From Bradyrhizobium sp. 199 (lineage in GTDB: Bacteria > Pseudomonadota > Alphaproteobacteria > Rhizobiales > Xanthobacteraceae): a DNA stretch of 64,000 bases. Shown piece after piece: positions 46,155 through 54,342 of the stretch; positions within the stretch are counted from its first letter, which is position 1, and each line of letters starts with the position of its first letter. Below the pieces are notes generated by a model, which saw only the letters and a program-made list of their open reading frames with translations, had not been told where the DNA came from and made no database searches. The stretch spans positions 372,001 through 436,000 of the forward strand of contig NZ_JADPJI010000005.1 of NCBI RefSeq assembly GCF_023073355.1, read 5' to 3'. The position numbers were made by a program, and so were the translations under genes.

Positions 46155-46730
46155 TCAGCGACCGTTGGGCAATGTGGGGGCGGGCGTACCGTACTTGATC
46201 TGGCGATATCCGGGATACCACTTTGTGAAGTAAACCGCGCTGTTGCGCGCGGCAAAGGCGACCGCAAGGCTCGACCACAGCGGCAGGCCCGGGACGTAGA
46301 GCAGCACGACATTGGCCGCCGCCATCAAGAGTGTGGCCGCGGTCCAGGCGCCGGTGATGACGTAATTGGCGCGGAGAAAGCCGGGCAGCGCTGCGGTCTC
46401 GGCCGGCACCGCTTCGAGCGCATATTGCAGCGTGAAGGGACGGCGGACCAGCATCGAGCCGAGCGAGATCGCGAAGATGCCGAGATCGACCGACAGCTTG
46501 ACGCCGAGCGCTCCCAGCGTCGGGTCGAGCAGCGCGAGGTAGAAGCCGATTGCGGCGAACACGACCGCCGAGCCCGCCGCCAGCGTCTTTACCGAACGGC
46601 CGCACGCGACATCGATGCCGACGGTGGCGAGGCAGATTGTGGCGGCCGCGAACACGCTGATGGTGGCCGAGGTCACCAGCATCAGGAAGGTGTAAGCGCC
46701 GTAGGGCGCGAGGATCAGGAAAATCGCCAT
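46155..46730 (-). CDS. Hypothetical multi-pass membrane protein
   Basis: The 191 residues contain five likely membrane segments (FLILAPYGAYTFLMLVTSA, FAAATICLATVGIDVA, LAAGSAVVFAAIGFYLAL, AWTAATLLMAAANVVLLYV and one shorter). I recognise no family. GAGGTGGG precedes the ATG. It is the first gene of a two-gene operon whose promoter carries the same tandem operators as the carotenoid oxygenase promoter. Confidence 0.65.
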   Translation of the reverse strand: MAIFLILAPYGAYTFLMLVTSATISVFAAATICLATVGIDVACGRSVKTLAAGSAVVFAAIGFYLALLDPTLGALGVKLSVDLGIFAISLGSMLVRRPFTLQYALEAVPAETAALPGFLRANYVITGAWTAATLLMAAANVVLLYVPGLPLWSSLAVAFAARNSAVYFTKWYPGYRQIKYGTPAPTLPNGR

Positions 46731-46750
46731 TGCCCACCTCTGAGAGGCCG

Positions 46751-46821
46751 ATCTTTACGATGTAAAGATCATTAGTCAAGGAAGGGTGCCGGGTTAAGCC
46801 AAATCTTTACAGTGTCAAAAT
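46751..46821 (-). promoter_or_regulatory. Promoter and tandem TetR-type operators of the membrane-protein operon
   Basis: A perfect 8-3-8 palindrome ATCTTTACGATGTAAAGAT (46751-46769) and an imperfect one, ATCTTTACAGTGTCAAAAT (46803-46821), lie 52 bases apart. On the minus strand, between them, TTAACC (46792-46797), a 17-base spacer and TAATGA (46769-46774) make a plausible promoter whose -10 overlaps the perfect palindrome. The same layout occurs at 48528-48599. The distal site overlaps the stop codon of the upstream gene. Confidence 0.72.
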
Positions 46822-47073
46822 AGCGTAAGCAACCTCCAGAAAATGAAGTGCCGCAACGGCTTGATCGGACGCCCCGTCCGCCAATTCCCCCCAAGACAGG
46901 CGCGACAGGATCGGCAGCGCGGCGGCGATGAGAAGGAAGGCGGCGAGCAGGATGCCGCCGTCGAAGATGACGTGGCTGCTCCGCCGCCGCCGCCGGATCA
47001 TCTGGAGCGCGAGCGCAACGCAAGCCAGGGCGAGGACAGCGAGATAGTTCACAGTGATCGAGGGCATGTGCAT
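46807..47073 (-). CDS. Small membrane protein downstream of the carotenoid oxygenase
   Basis: The 88 residues hold three likely membrane helices (YLAVLALACVALALQMI, IFDGGILLAAFLLIAAALPIL, and a weaker AVAALHFLEVAYAILTL) with an arginine cluster after the first. It begins 45 bases after the carotenoid oxygenase stop and probably shares its transcript. ATG 47073 or 47067 may be the start; neither has a strong ribosome site. Function unknown. Confidence 0.6.
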   Translation of the reverse strand: MHMPSITVNYLAVLALACVALALQMIRRRRRSSHVIFDGGILLAAFLLIAAALPILSRLSWGELADGASDQAVAALHFLEVAYAILTL

Positions 47074-47117
47074 GCGATATCTCTTTGCTGATGCGTCTGC
47101 GCCGTCATTCCGGCGCG

Positions 47118-48512
47118 CTAAGCCGCGCCCACCCAATTGCCGTGAAAACCATCGGGTACGCGGTGGCCGAGCTGCACCAGCGCGACGGGGCCCGCCTCGA
47201 CATCGGTGGCGTTGAACACGGCGAGGTCGCTGCGGTTCTCCCGCGCGCGCCAGACCACGGCGAGCAGCCAGCCATCGCCCTCATTCGCATCCTTCGATCG
47301 CTCGACGAACACCGGCTCGGAGATGGTGTCGCCGGCGGGCAGCAGATAATGGCCGAGCCGGCGGCCGTCGCCGTCGACATGGACGACGCCGGAGAGCGCG
47401 CCGAACATCGGCAGCCGCGGATTGGCGCAGGCGTACCAGCCGTGACGGTTTTTCAGCCCGGCGCGGCGATCGTCGATGCGCGGGAATTCGCCGGTGAGAT
47501 CGTCCAGATAAGTCTGCTGGAAGCGGTCGGTATGCCCTGAGAGGTCGAAGGTCCAGCGGCAGTGCCGGGCGCGCGACTTCTCCGGATCGGTCGGCCGGCC
47601 GTCGGGATGCGGAAACAGCGGCGCCTGCTCGAACTGCATGACGTCGGCGATGATGCGGTTCTGGTCCTCCCACGCATTCATGACGTGGAAGACGTAGCAG
47701 GCCTCGCTGCGAAACCAGACGATGTCTTTGGCCGTGCCGCTCCGCTTCATCACGCCGACATAGGCGCCCTTGTCCGGCTCCCAGGCGTAGGGCCGTCCGC
47801 TCATGGCGCGCTCCATGCTGCCGGTGATGGGGAGGATCGGAAACAGCACATGGTTCGCGGTGACGATGAAGTCGTGCACCATGCTGGCATAGGGCGCCTC
47901 GAACCGCTCGAACCGCGTCGCCTTGCCGGAGGCATCGATCGAGCCGTAGGAGAGGGCAGGCGTCAGCGGACCGGCCGCATTGTAGCCGAAGAACACCAGC
48001 TCACCGGTCAGAGGATCGATCTTGGGGTGCGCCGTAAAAGTGCCGGCGACGCGGCCCTGATAGTTGTGATAGCCGCGCGTTGCCAGCGTGCCCGGCTCGA
48101 TCTCGGTCGGCAGATGCGCTTCTTCCAGCGCCAGCAGCTTGCCGGCATGGAAGATGATGCTGGTGTTGGCGACGCCGCCATCGGTGAGATCAGCCGGGGC
48201 ATCCGGCAGCTTGCGGCCGAAGCCGCCGAACAAAGCGCGGCCGGCATCGTGCTCGGCGAGCCATTTCGGGGTACGGACCCAGCGGTTGCGGTAGCTCGCG
48301 CGCCCGTTCTCGAGCTGGAATGCGTGCAGCATGCCGTCGCCGACGAACCAGTGCGCGCCGGGCGAAGCGAACTGCGGATTGGGGCCATTGCGATAGAGGG
48401 TGCCGTTCAGCTCGCGCGGCAATTCGCCGACGATCTTCAGGAATGGCGCGTCCGCTTCGAACGGGATCGGCGCGATATTATTGCGGCTCTCGGTGATGGA
48501 GTCGTGCAGCAC
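47118..48512 (-). CDS. Carotenoid cleavage oxygenase family protein
   Basis: The 464-residue beta-propeller enzyme has the four iron-binding histidines of the family in TFTAHPKIDP, SMVHDFIVT, CYVFHVMNAWED and DGFHGNWV, plus the N-terminal YRNGPNPQF and HWFVGDGMLHAF. Members split a carbon-carbon double bond of carotenoids, retinoid-like compounds or stilbenes such as lignostilbene with O2. GTG 48512 is preceded by GGGAGG at seven bases. A TetR-family regulator is divergent, with operators over the promoter, so the enzyme is probably substrate-induced. Confidence 0.9.
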   Translation of the reverse strand: MLHDSITESRNNIAPIPFEADAPFLKIVGELPRELNGTLYRNGPNPQFASPGAHWFVGDGMLHAFQLENGRASYRNRWVRTPKWLAEHDAGRALFGGFGRKLPDAPADLTDGGVANTSIIFHAGKLLALEEAHLPTEIEPGTLATRGYHNYQGRVAGTFTAHPKIDPLTGELVFFGYNAAGPLTPALSYGSIDASGKATRFERFEAPYASMVHDFIVTANHVLFPILPITGSMERAMSGRPYAWEPDKGAYVGVMKRSGTAKDIVWFRSEACYVFHVMNAWEDQNRIIADVMQFEQAPLFPHPDGRPTDPEKSRARHCRWTFDLSGHTDRFQQTYLDDLTGEFPRIDDRRAGLKNRHGWYACANPRLPMFGALSGVVHVDGDGRRLGHYLLPAGDTISEPVFVERSKDANEGDGWLLAVVWRARENRSDLAVFNATDVEAGPVALVQLGHRVPDGFHGNWVGAA

Positions 48513-48527
48513 GGCAGATCCTCCCTT

Positions 48528-48612
48528 ATCTTTACATCGTAAAGATGAGATAGCGCCGATTGCCGCATCGGTCAAGCGAAATCTTTACAGTGTCAATATT
48601 GCGTCATATAGC
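48528..48612. promoter_or_regulatory. Divergent carotenoid oxygenase / tetR promoters with two operators
   Basis: The palindrome ATCTTTACATCGTAAAGAT (48528-48546) and imperfect ATCTTTACAGTGTCAATAT (48581-48599) lie 53 bases apart. Minus strand: TTGACC (48570-48575), 17 bases, TATCTC (48547-48552) abutting the perfect site. Plus strand: TTTACA (48584-48589), 17 bases, TATAGC (48607-48612), lying over the imperfect site. Both promoters would thus be blocked by a repressor bound at the sites. The tetR ATG is only six bases past its -10, implying a leaderless or nearly leaderless message. Confidence 0.75.
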
Positions 48613-48618
48613 TTGCAA

Positions 48619-49350
48619 ATGACCAAGCCCGAGACCAAGAGCGAAACCGCGCGAAGCTCGCGTGCCCCCAGAAGAACGAGGTCGGCCGCGGCATCGCGTC
48701 CACCACGCCGCCCGGGAAGCGCGAAGACCGAGACGCCGTACCATCACGGTGCCCTGCGCGAGGCGCTGCTCCAGGCCGCCGAACGGGTGCTGGAACGCGA
48801 TGGGCTCGCCGGCCTTACATTGCGCGCGGTGGCGCGCGAGGCGGGTGTCTCGCATGCCGCTCCGACCCATCATTTCGGTGATCTCACCGGCCTTCTCAGC
48901 GAGCTTGCGGCGGTCGGCTTTCGCCAGTTCAACGCGGCGATGGCGGCCTCGTCCGATGCCGCCTCCACGCCGCTCGAGCATGCGCTGGCGCGCCCGAAAG
49001 CCTATGTTGCCTACGCGCAGGCTCATCCCGGCATGTACGGCATCATGTTCCGCACCGAGCGTCTCGATTATACCAGGCCCTCGCTGCACGAGGCAGCCGA
49101 AGCCTCCTTCGCCGGACTTGCAAACGCGGTCGGCATGATGCGGCAAGAGCAGATCAGCGAGGATGCGCTGACGCTGAACCAGGGCGCCGCGATCGCACGT
49201 GCCTGGTCGATGGTGCACGGCTTCACTACGCTGCTGCTCGATGGACGGCTAAAGGATATTCTGGAGCGGCTGCCTGAAGGGACCACGGCCGAGCGGCTCC
49301 TGGAAGCGATGCTGACCGCACCCATAACGGCAAAGCTGCCAAGCCGCTGA
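48619..49350 (+). CDS. TetR-family transcription regulator
   Basis: The 243-residue protein has a basic, disordered N-terminus of about 40 residues, then the TetR DNA-binding domain: LREALLQAAERVLERDGLAGLTLRAVAREAGVSHAAPTHHFGDLTGLLSELAAVGF (split; recognition helix near residues 75-85). The C-terminal ligand domain includes AYAQAHPGMYGIMFRTERLDY, as in TetR_C_33-like regulators. It is divergent from the carotenoid oxygenase gene. The shared operators suggest autorepression and control of both neighbouring operons. The ligand is unknown. Confidence 0.9.
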   Translation: MTKPETKSETARSSRAPRRTRSAAASRPPRRPGSAKTETPYHHGALREALLQAAERVLERDGLAGLTLRAVAREAGVSHAAPTHHFGDLTGLLSELAAVGFRQFNAAMAASSDAASTPLEHALARPKAYVAYAQAHPGMYGIMFRTERLDYTRPSLHEAAEASFAGLANAVGMMRQEQISEDALTLNQGAAIARAWSMVHGFTTLLLDGRLKDILERLPEGTTAERLLEAMLTAPITAKLPSR

Positions 49351-49365
49351 TCGATCCGCGGAACC

Positions 49366-49971
49366 CTAGCGCATCGTCGCAAGCTCGACCGCGCGGCCGC
49401 GCGCGCCGACGACCTTCACCTCGTCCTTGCCGCACGTGAAGCCGCGGGCGAAATCATCGGCGGCCTTGCGCGCGAGCTCGTTGGCGGTGGGGTTGGCGAC
49501 CGCGTCGACATAGGCGACGTGGCAGACTGGGCCTGGGGGCAGCCGGGTCACGACCAGCATGGCCTTGGTGGTCGGCCGCCCCTGCTTGTCGGGATCGGTG
49601 CTGTCGGCGATGTGCCAGCGCTGGATGATCGCGAACGGCTTTCCGCCCACGGCGCGCCACTCGACGGTGGTCTCGGATGAATTGAACGGGGGAAACCAGA
49701 CCTTTGCCGCAGGTTCCGCGGCCGCTTCCTTGCGATTGCGCCCGACCGAGACGATTTCGCGAAGATCGTCCTCGGCAATCAGCACCAGGAGGCCGTCCTT
49801 ACCCGAACATGCCCTCGTGGTGCTGCCGTCGAGCTCGCTAGGCTTGCTGATCTGGCGGCAATTCTTCGGCGCCGTCGAGGTGTAGGTGCTGCCCACGGAT
49901 TGGGCGTCGGCCCTGTTCAGGCCGATGCAAATCATCAAGGCAGCGAGGCCAATGCGGGTGATATGGTTCAT
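49366..49971 (-). CDS. Secreted hypothetical protein
   Basis: The 201-residue protein has a signal peptide (GLAALMICIGLNRADAQ) and a mature part with four cysteines (NCRQI, RACSG, VCHVAY, TCGKD), FPPFNSSETTVEWRAVGGKPFAIIQRW in the middle and an N-terminal CRQISKPSELDGSTTRACSGKDG region. It looks like a periplasmic disulfide-bonded domain of unknown role. It converges on the tetR gene with 15 bases between stops. Confidence 0.7.
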   Translation of the reverse strand: MNHITRIGLAALMICIGLNRADAQSVGSTYTSTAPKNCRQISKPSELDGSTTRACSGKDGLLVLIAEDDLREIVSVGRNRKEAAAEPAAKVWFPPFNSSETTVEWRAVGGKPFAIIQRWHIADSTDPDKQGRPTTKAMLVVTRLPPGPVCHVAYVDAVANPTANELARKAADDFARGFTCGKDEVKVVGARGRAVELATMR

Positions 49972-50132
49972 CAGGGCTTTGACGGTACGGGAACTCCGTA
50001 CCATCAGACGTCTTCATTGTGGGCAAGGTTCAAACAGGGCCGGGATATACCTGACAGCCGCGCGGAATCGTTCTAGAAGAGCGGCTTCGCTTGGGCTCTT
50101 CCAGCCTCGTTCGCGTCCTCGTTTACTAGATC

Positions 50133-50705
50133 ATGCCAGCCACATCGTCGAACAAACCCTATCGCGTCGGCCGCTCCAAGACTGGACTCGGCCTCTTCGC
50201 CACCAAGCCGATCAAGAAGGGCACCCGGATCGTCCGCTATTTCGGACCCATCCTGGACTCGCGCATTCCGGCGCACGACGACATCGAGAACAAATATCTG
50301 TTCGAGCTCAACGGGCGCTGGACCATCGACGGCTCGGTGCGCAAGAACCTCGCCCGCTATATCAATCATTCCTGCCGGCCCAACGCCGAATCCGACGTCC
50401 GGCCGCGCGAGCGCAAGGTGTTCATCCGCGCCATCAAGAACATCGAGCCGGGTGACGAGATCAACTACGATTACGGCACCGACTATTTCAAGGCCTATCT
50501 GAAACCGATCGGCTGCAAGTGCGACTCCTGCGAGAAGAAGCGCAAGAAGCTGCGCGCCGAGGCGCGGGCCGAACGTGCCAAGGTGAAGGCGCGCGACGAA
50601 CGCAAGGCCAAGAAGACGGGGGCCAAGAGCCCTAAAAACAAGGCCGCCAAAAAGAAGAAGCTCAGCGGCCACGCGGTTGGCAAGAAGAACGGCGCGCGGG
50701 CGTAG
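50133..50705 (+). CDS. SET-domain protein lysine methyltransferase with lysine-rich tail
   Basis: The 190-residue protein is a compact SET domain (residues 10-125): SKTGLGLFATKPIKKGTRIVRYFGP, the pseudoknot motif NHSCRPNAE, EINYDYGTDY, and a post-SET CKCDSC that could bind zinc with the NHSC cysteine. Residues 130-190 are a histone H1-like tail dominated by Lys, Ala and Arg. SET enzymes transfer methyl groups from S-adenosylmethionine to lysine. The tail suggests DNA or ribosome binding. It stands alone, with an ATG not preceded by a strong ribosome site. Confidence 0.87.
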   Translation: MPATSSNKPYRVGRSKTGLGLFATKPIKKGTRIVRYFGPILDSRIPAHDDIENKYLFELNGRWTIDGSVRKNLARYINHSCRPNAESDVRPRERKVFIRAIKNIEPGDEINYDYGTDYFKAYLKPIGCKCDSCEKKRKKLRAEARAERAKVKARDERKAKKTGAKSPKNKAAKKKKLSGHAVGKKNGARA

Positions 50706-50843
50706 CTCCCGTGCCCCGGACGCAGCGCCGCTGCCGCCGTGCGCTGCAGAGCCGCGGCCAATCCGGCGCGATCCGTACAATCCGCGTCCCGGCTCTGCGC
50801 CGCAGCGCCAAAAGCGTTGCAGCGCGTCCGGGACACGAATGGC

Positions 50844-51242
50844 TCACGCCACCGCCACACTGCCGCTCTTCCGCAATCCCACATATTGCAGCTCGGCGAA
50901 CACGCCCGTCGCGATGGCCTGCGCCACGACCATGAGTTCGCCGGAGATATTCGGGGACACCGCGCCGGAGAGCAGCAGACCGATGCTGCCGACCGTCCAT
51001 GCGGCGTTGCCGATGACGACCAGCAGCACGAGCGCCCTGGAAACGGATGGGCGGGACGCGAGCCAGCCGACCAGCGCGGTATAGGCGATCAGGAACAGGC
51101 CGGTCTCGCGCAGCAGCGCCTCGGGCAGGTTGAAGAGCGCAGCGAACGCGCTCGCGCCGAAGGTGAAACCGAGAGCGGCAACGCCGCTGAAGATGGCGTC
51201 GGCGAGCAGGGCACGGCGCAGGAAAGTGGATGCGTTGATCAT
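50844..51242 (-). CDS. Small four-helix membrane protein, unknown function
   Basis: The 132-residue protein has four hydrophobic segments (LLADAIFSGVAALGFTFGASAF, GLFLIAYTALVGWLAS, ALVLLVVIGNAAWTVGSIGLLL, LMVVAQAIATGVFAELQYVGL). AAGGAG precedes the ATG. The pattern resembles small integral-membrane proteins of DUF-type families seen beside XRE regulators in rhizobia. It lies 36 bases after the next gene upstream on the same strand and is probably its operon partner. Confidence 0.7.
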   Translation of the reverse strand: MINASTFLRRALLADAIFSGVAALGFTFGASAFAALFNLPEALLRETGLFLIAYTALVGWLASRPSVSRALVLLVVIGNAAWTVGSIGLLLSGAVSPNISGELMVVAQAIATGVFAELQYVGLRKSGSVAVA

Positions 51243-51278
51243 CGTGGTTCTCCTTGGTTGGGTTGGGCTCGGGGGAGT

Positions 51279-51509
51279 TCAGCGCAATCCGCGCCACCAG
51301 GCGCGGAGCAGGCGGGCGAGGCGGAACGGACAGAGGCTCCTGCCGACGCCGTGCTCGAAGGCGATGACCTGCGCGACCACATAATCGCCGGTCGAATGCA
51401 CCAGGGGCTCGGGCATGTTGAGGCTGCGCGCCAGCATCCGGGTTGCTAATGCCATCGCCCAGGGCAAGACGTGGTCTGCGACGGTCCGATAGAGCAGCAG
51501 CGCGATCAT
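51279..51509 (-). CDS. Small hypothetical protein divergent from XRE regulator
   Basis: The 76-residue product has a hydrophobic start (MIALLLYRTVADHVLPWAMALATRML) and an arginine-rich end (RLARLLRAWWRGLR). AGGAG six bases before ATG 51509 decides the start. With the following membrane-protein gene it forms a probable two-gene operon divergent from, and perhaps controlled by, the XRE regulator. No family recognised. Confidence 0.55.
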   Translation of the reverse strand: MIALLLYRTVADHVLPWAMALATRMLARSLNMPEPLVHSTGDYVVAQVIAFEHGVGRSLCPFRLARLLRAWWRGLR

Positions 51510-51610
51510 GGTCATCTCCTGTTGCAACCGAAGATGCGCTGGCCCGAGGAGCAATTCGATTACCTCGCGGGTAATGGAAGGGCCGAAATCCGCATGATAG
51601 GTTTCTGGTC

Positions 51611-52432
51611 ATGAACGCACATGCATCTACCGCCCAGGCCGAACGCAGCCAGCCGATCCATATCGGCGATCATTTGCGCGAATGGCGGCAGCGCCGCCGC
51701 ATGAGCCAGCTCGATCTCGCCGGCGAGGCCGAGATCTCCGCGCGGCATCTGAGTTTCGTCGAGACCGGCCGCGCCGCGCCGTCACGCGACATGGTGCTCA
51801 GGCTCGCCGAGCGTCTCGACGTGCCCCTGCGCGAACGCAACGTGCTGCTGGTCGCCGCCGGCTACGCGCCGGCATTCCCGCAGCGCCAGCTGGAGGATCC
51901 GGCCTTGAAATCAGCACGCCAGGCGATCGACCTTGTCCTTAGGGCGCACGAGCCCAATCCCGCCCTTGCGGTAGACAGGCACTGGAACCTGGTCTCCGCC
52001 AATCGCATGGTGGCGCCGCTGCTCGACGGCATCCCACAGCGTCTGCTCGGCCAACCCTTCAACGTGCTGCGGCTCGCCTTCCATCCCGAGGCGCTGGCGT
52101 CGCGCACAGTCAACCTTGCAGAATGGTGCGGGCACCTGTTGGAGCGCCTGCACCGGCAATGCGAGGCGACCGCCGATCCTGAGCTGATCAAGCTCTATAA
52201 CGAACTGAAGAGCTATCCGATTCCGGCGCGCGCGGCGCCGCTGTCGAGCGACAATGTCGCGATCCCGTTCAAGCTGCGACATGACGGCGAGATCCTCAGT
52301 TTCTTCTCCACCACCATGGTATTCGGCACGCCGGTCGACATCACGCTGTCCGAGTTGGCCCTGGAAACCTTCTTCCCGGCCGACGAGCGCACGGCCGAGC
52401 GGCTCCGACAAATGGCAGCAGCCATGAGCTAG
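51611..52432 (+). CDS. XRE-family regulator with MmyB-like ligand domain
   Basis: The 273-residue protein has an N-terminal HTH (LREWRQRRRMSQLDLAGEAEISARHLSFVETGRAAPSRDMVLRLAERLDVPLRERN, split; residues 22-77) and a C-terminal PAS-like MmyB domain with ALAVDRHWNLVSANRMVAPLL and FSTTMVFGTPVDITLSELALETFFPAD. MmyB-type regulators sense small hydrophobic ligands and usually control an adjacent gene; in many genomes that is an oxidoreductase. Both the divergent two-gene operon and the downstream DsbA-like gene are candidates. Confidence 0.9.
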   Translation: MNAHASTAQAERSQPIHIGDHLREWRQRRRMSQLDLAGEAEISARHLSFVETGRAAPSRDMVLRLAERLDVPLRERNVLLVAAGYAPAFPQRQLEDPALKSARQAIDLVLRAHEPNPALAVDRHWNLVSANRMVAPLLDGIPQRLLGQPFNVLRLAFHPEALASRTVNLAEWCGHLLERLHRQCEATADPELIKLYNELKSYPIPARAAPLSSDNVAIPFKLRHDGEILSFFSTTMVFGTPVDITLSELALETFFPADERTAERLRQMAAAMS

Positions 52433-52500
52433 CGGCCTTGCCTCGGAAAGGGTTCGGCTTATCTTTGGCCACAAACCCGCAACGCCCGAAGGAGGCGCTC

Positions 52501-53166
52501 ATGAGCACCCTAAAGCCGCTCCAGATTGACGTCGTCTCCGACGTGGTGTGCCCGTGGTGCTATATCGGCAAACACCGGATCGAGAGCGCGCTGGCACTGG
52601 TTCCCGACGTGCCGGTCAAGCTCAATTTCCGCCCGTTCTTCCTCAATCCCTGGGTGCCGCGCGAGGGCATCAGCCGAGAGGCCTATCTCACCCAGAAGTT
52701 CGGCTCGGTCGAGGCCTACAAGGGCATTGCGGGGCGCGTCGTTGCGGCCGCAGGCGAAGAGGGCCTCCTTTACAAGCCCGAACTGGTCGCCCGTCAGCCC
52801 AACACGACCGACTGCCATCGCCTCATCCTGTGGGCGGAAGCGATCGGCAAGGCGCCGGAGATGAAGCAGCGCCTGATGGAGCTGTATTTCCGCGACGGCG
52901 GCGATCTCACCGATATGGACGTGCTGGTGCAGGCGGCCGCCGACATTGGCCTCGATGCGGACGATGTGCGCAAGCGTCTTGCCACCGACGAGGACGTCGC
53001 GCGGGTCTCGGCGGACGCGCAGGAAGCTGCCGAGAAGGGTATCTCCGGCGTGCCGACCTACGTCTTCGCGCAGAAATACGCCGTCTCCGGCGCGCAGGAC
53101 CCGGACTTGCTCGCGCGCGCCATCCGCCAGGTCTCGGCGGAGATCAACGCGCAGGCGGCGGAGTAG
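52501..53166 (+). CDS. DsbA-family (FrnE-like) oxidoreductase
   Basis: The 221-residue cytosolic protein has the redox motif CPWC in VVSDVVCPWCYIGKHR (residues 17-20), the FrnE/2-hydroxychromene isomerase-like insertion with FRPFFLNPWVP, and a cis-proline loop GISGVPTYVF near residue 181. It lacks a signal peptide, so it acts in the cytoplasm as a thiol-disulfide oxidoreductase. ATG 52501 follows GAAGGAGGCGCTC. The gene is 68 bases past the XRE regulator. Confidence 0.88.
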   Translation: MSTLKPLQIDVVSDVVCPWCYIGKHRIESALALVPDVPVKLNFRPFFLNPWVPREGISREAYLTQKFGSVEAYKGIAGRVVAAAGEEGLLYKPELVARQPNTTDCHRLILWAEAIGKAPEMKQRLMELYFRDGGDLTDMDVLVQAAADIGLDADDVRKRLATDEDVARVSADAQEAAEKGISGVPTYVFAQKYAVSGAQDPDLLARAIRQVSAEINAQAAE

Positions 53167-53172
53167 CTTTCG

Positions 53173-54342
53173 CTATTTGCGGAGCCTGCGAACCGCGGCT
53201 CGCGCAGCCTCATGCGCGGCATTGACGCCGACCAGCGCTCCGTGAATGAGCGCCACGACCGGATCGTGCCGCCGGAGCGGGACCAGCACGTCACCAATTG
53301 CGAAGCGCCCGCGCCAGATCGGGTTGATCATGGGGTGGTCGGCGCCTGCGGTGGAATCCGCGCTGGCGATGGCGGGATCGGCGCAGAGATGGCGGGTGAG
53401 CTCGAGGGTGAGCTGCACGCCCGGCGAATATCTTGCAAAGCGCTCGTCGATGCCGAGCTTGAAGAAGAAAGCGCGGTCCTGGTGGCGCAGCACGATGCCG
53501 GCGGCGATCGGCGTTGCGCCGGCGCGAAGCGTGATGATCTCGCATTGCGCGGTCTCCGCCAGGGCCGGGACGGCGCGGCGAATGAAGGTCGCATCGCCCG
53601 CATGCTGGACCAGTGCGGTGCCGCGCTTGCCTTTCCAGCCGCTGGCCTCGAGCTGCAAGAATGCTTCGAGCGCAGGCCCGATCTCGTCAGGCCGGCGTGC
53701 GACGTCGAACGTAACAGGGCCGTGCTCTTCGAGGCGATGGCGCAGGCGGCGCAGCTCCTTGAGCTTTTTGGTGCCGAGCGCGTCGCGCAGCAGCGTTTCG
53801 GCATCCTGCGTCGCGTCGAGGCTGGCACGGATGTAGGACGAAAGTACGCGCGGCCTCAGGCCGTCGCGGCTCAGGACCTGATCGAGTGCGCTCATCGCAG
53901 CGCCTTCGAGCGCGATGTCGTTCAGCACGAGCGCATGCGCGCCGGCGTTGCGCGCCTGCTGCAACAGTGACGTAGCCGCCTCGATCGACGCGTCGCGGTC
54001 GATCAGCGGACTGCACAATGTGCCGTAAGGATGCGCGCTCACCAGCGCGGGCAGGGGGATCTTCCAGGCCTGCCACAGCGAGATCACCGGCATCAGCCCG
54101 ATCAGCCGCGTCGAAGAACCGTCGAATGCTGGCAGTGCCGAGGCTTTGGTGCGGCCGCGCGCGGTTGCGCTGACGGCGAGCTCCCAGGCAGGCAGGTAAT
54201 ATCCGTTCGGCTCGACCGCGCGCTGCGCGAGTGCGCGCCATTGGCCGGGGTCGATCGTCGTGAGCGGGACACACGCGCGCGCGGCCGCGGCATCACTTGC
54301 CGATGCCGGATTGATCGCCGCCTGCTGCGCGATGTCGACCAC
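53173..54342 (-). CDS. GNAT-like (BcsL/CelD-type) acyltransferase
   Basis: The 389-residue protein has two GNAT-like halves. The second half holds FLQLEASGWKGKRGTAL (about residue 232), the acetyl-CoA fold region CEIITLRAGATPIAAGIVLRHQDRAFFFKLGIDERFARYSPGVQLTLEL (split) that is typical of CelD-type N-acyltransferases. These enzymes act in polysaccharide or lipid modification. The start is GTG 54342. It converges on the DsbA-like gene with six bases between stops. Confidence 0.78.
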   Translation of the reverse strand: MVDIAQQAAINPASASDAAAARACVPLTTIDPGQWRALAQRAVEPNGYYLPAWELAVSATARGRTKASALPAFDGSSTRLIGLMPVISLWQAWKIPLPALVSAHPYGTLCSPLIDRDASIEAATSLLQQARNAGAHALVLNDIALEGAAMSALDQVLSRDGLRPRVLSSYIRASLDATQDAETLLRDALGTKKLKELRRLRHRLEEHGPVTFDVARRPDEIGPALEAFLQLEASGWKGKRGTALVQHAGDATFIRRAVPALAETAQCEIITLRAGATPIAAGIVLRHQDRAFFFKLGIDERFARYSPGVQLTLELTRHLCADPAIASADSTAGADHPMINPIWRGRFAIGDVLVPLRRHDPVVALIHGALVGVNAAHEAARAAVRRLRK

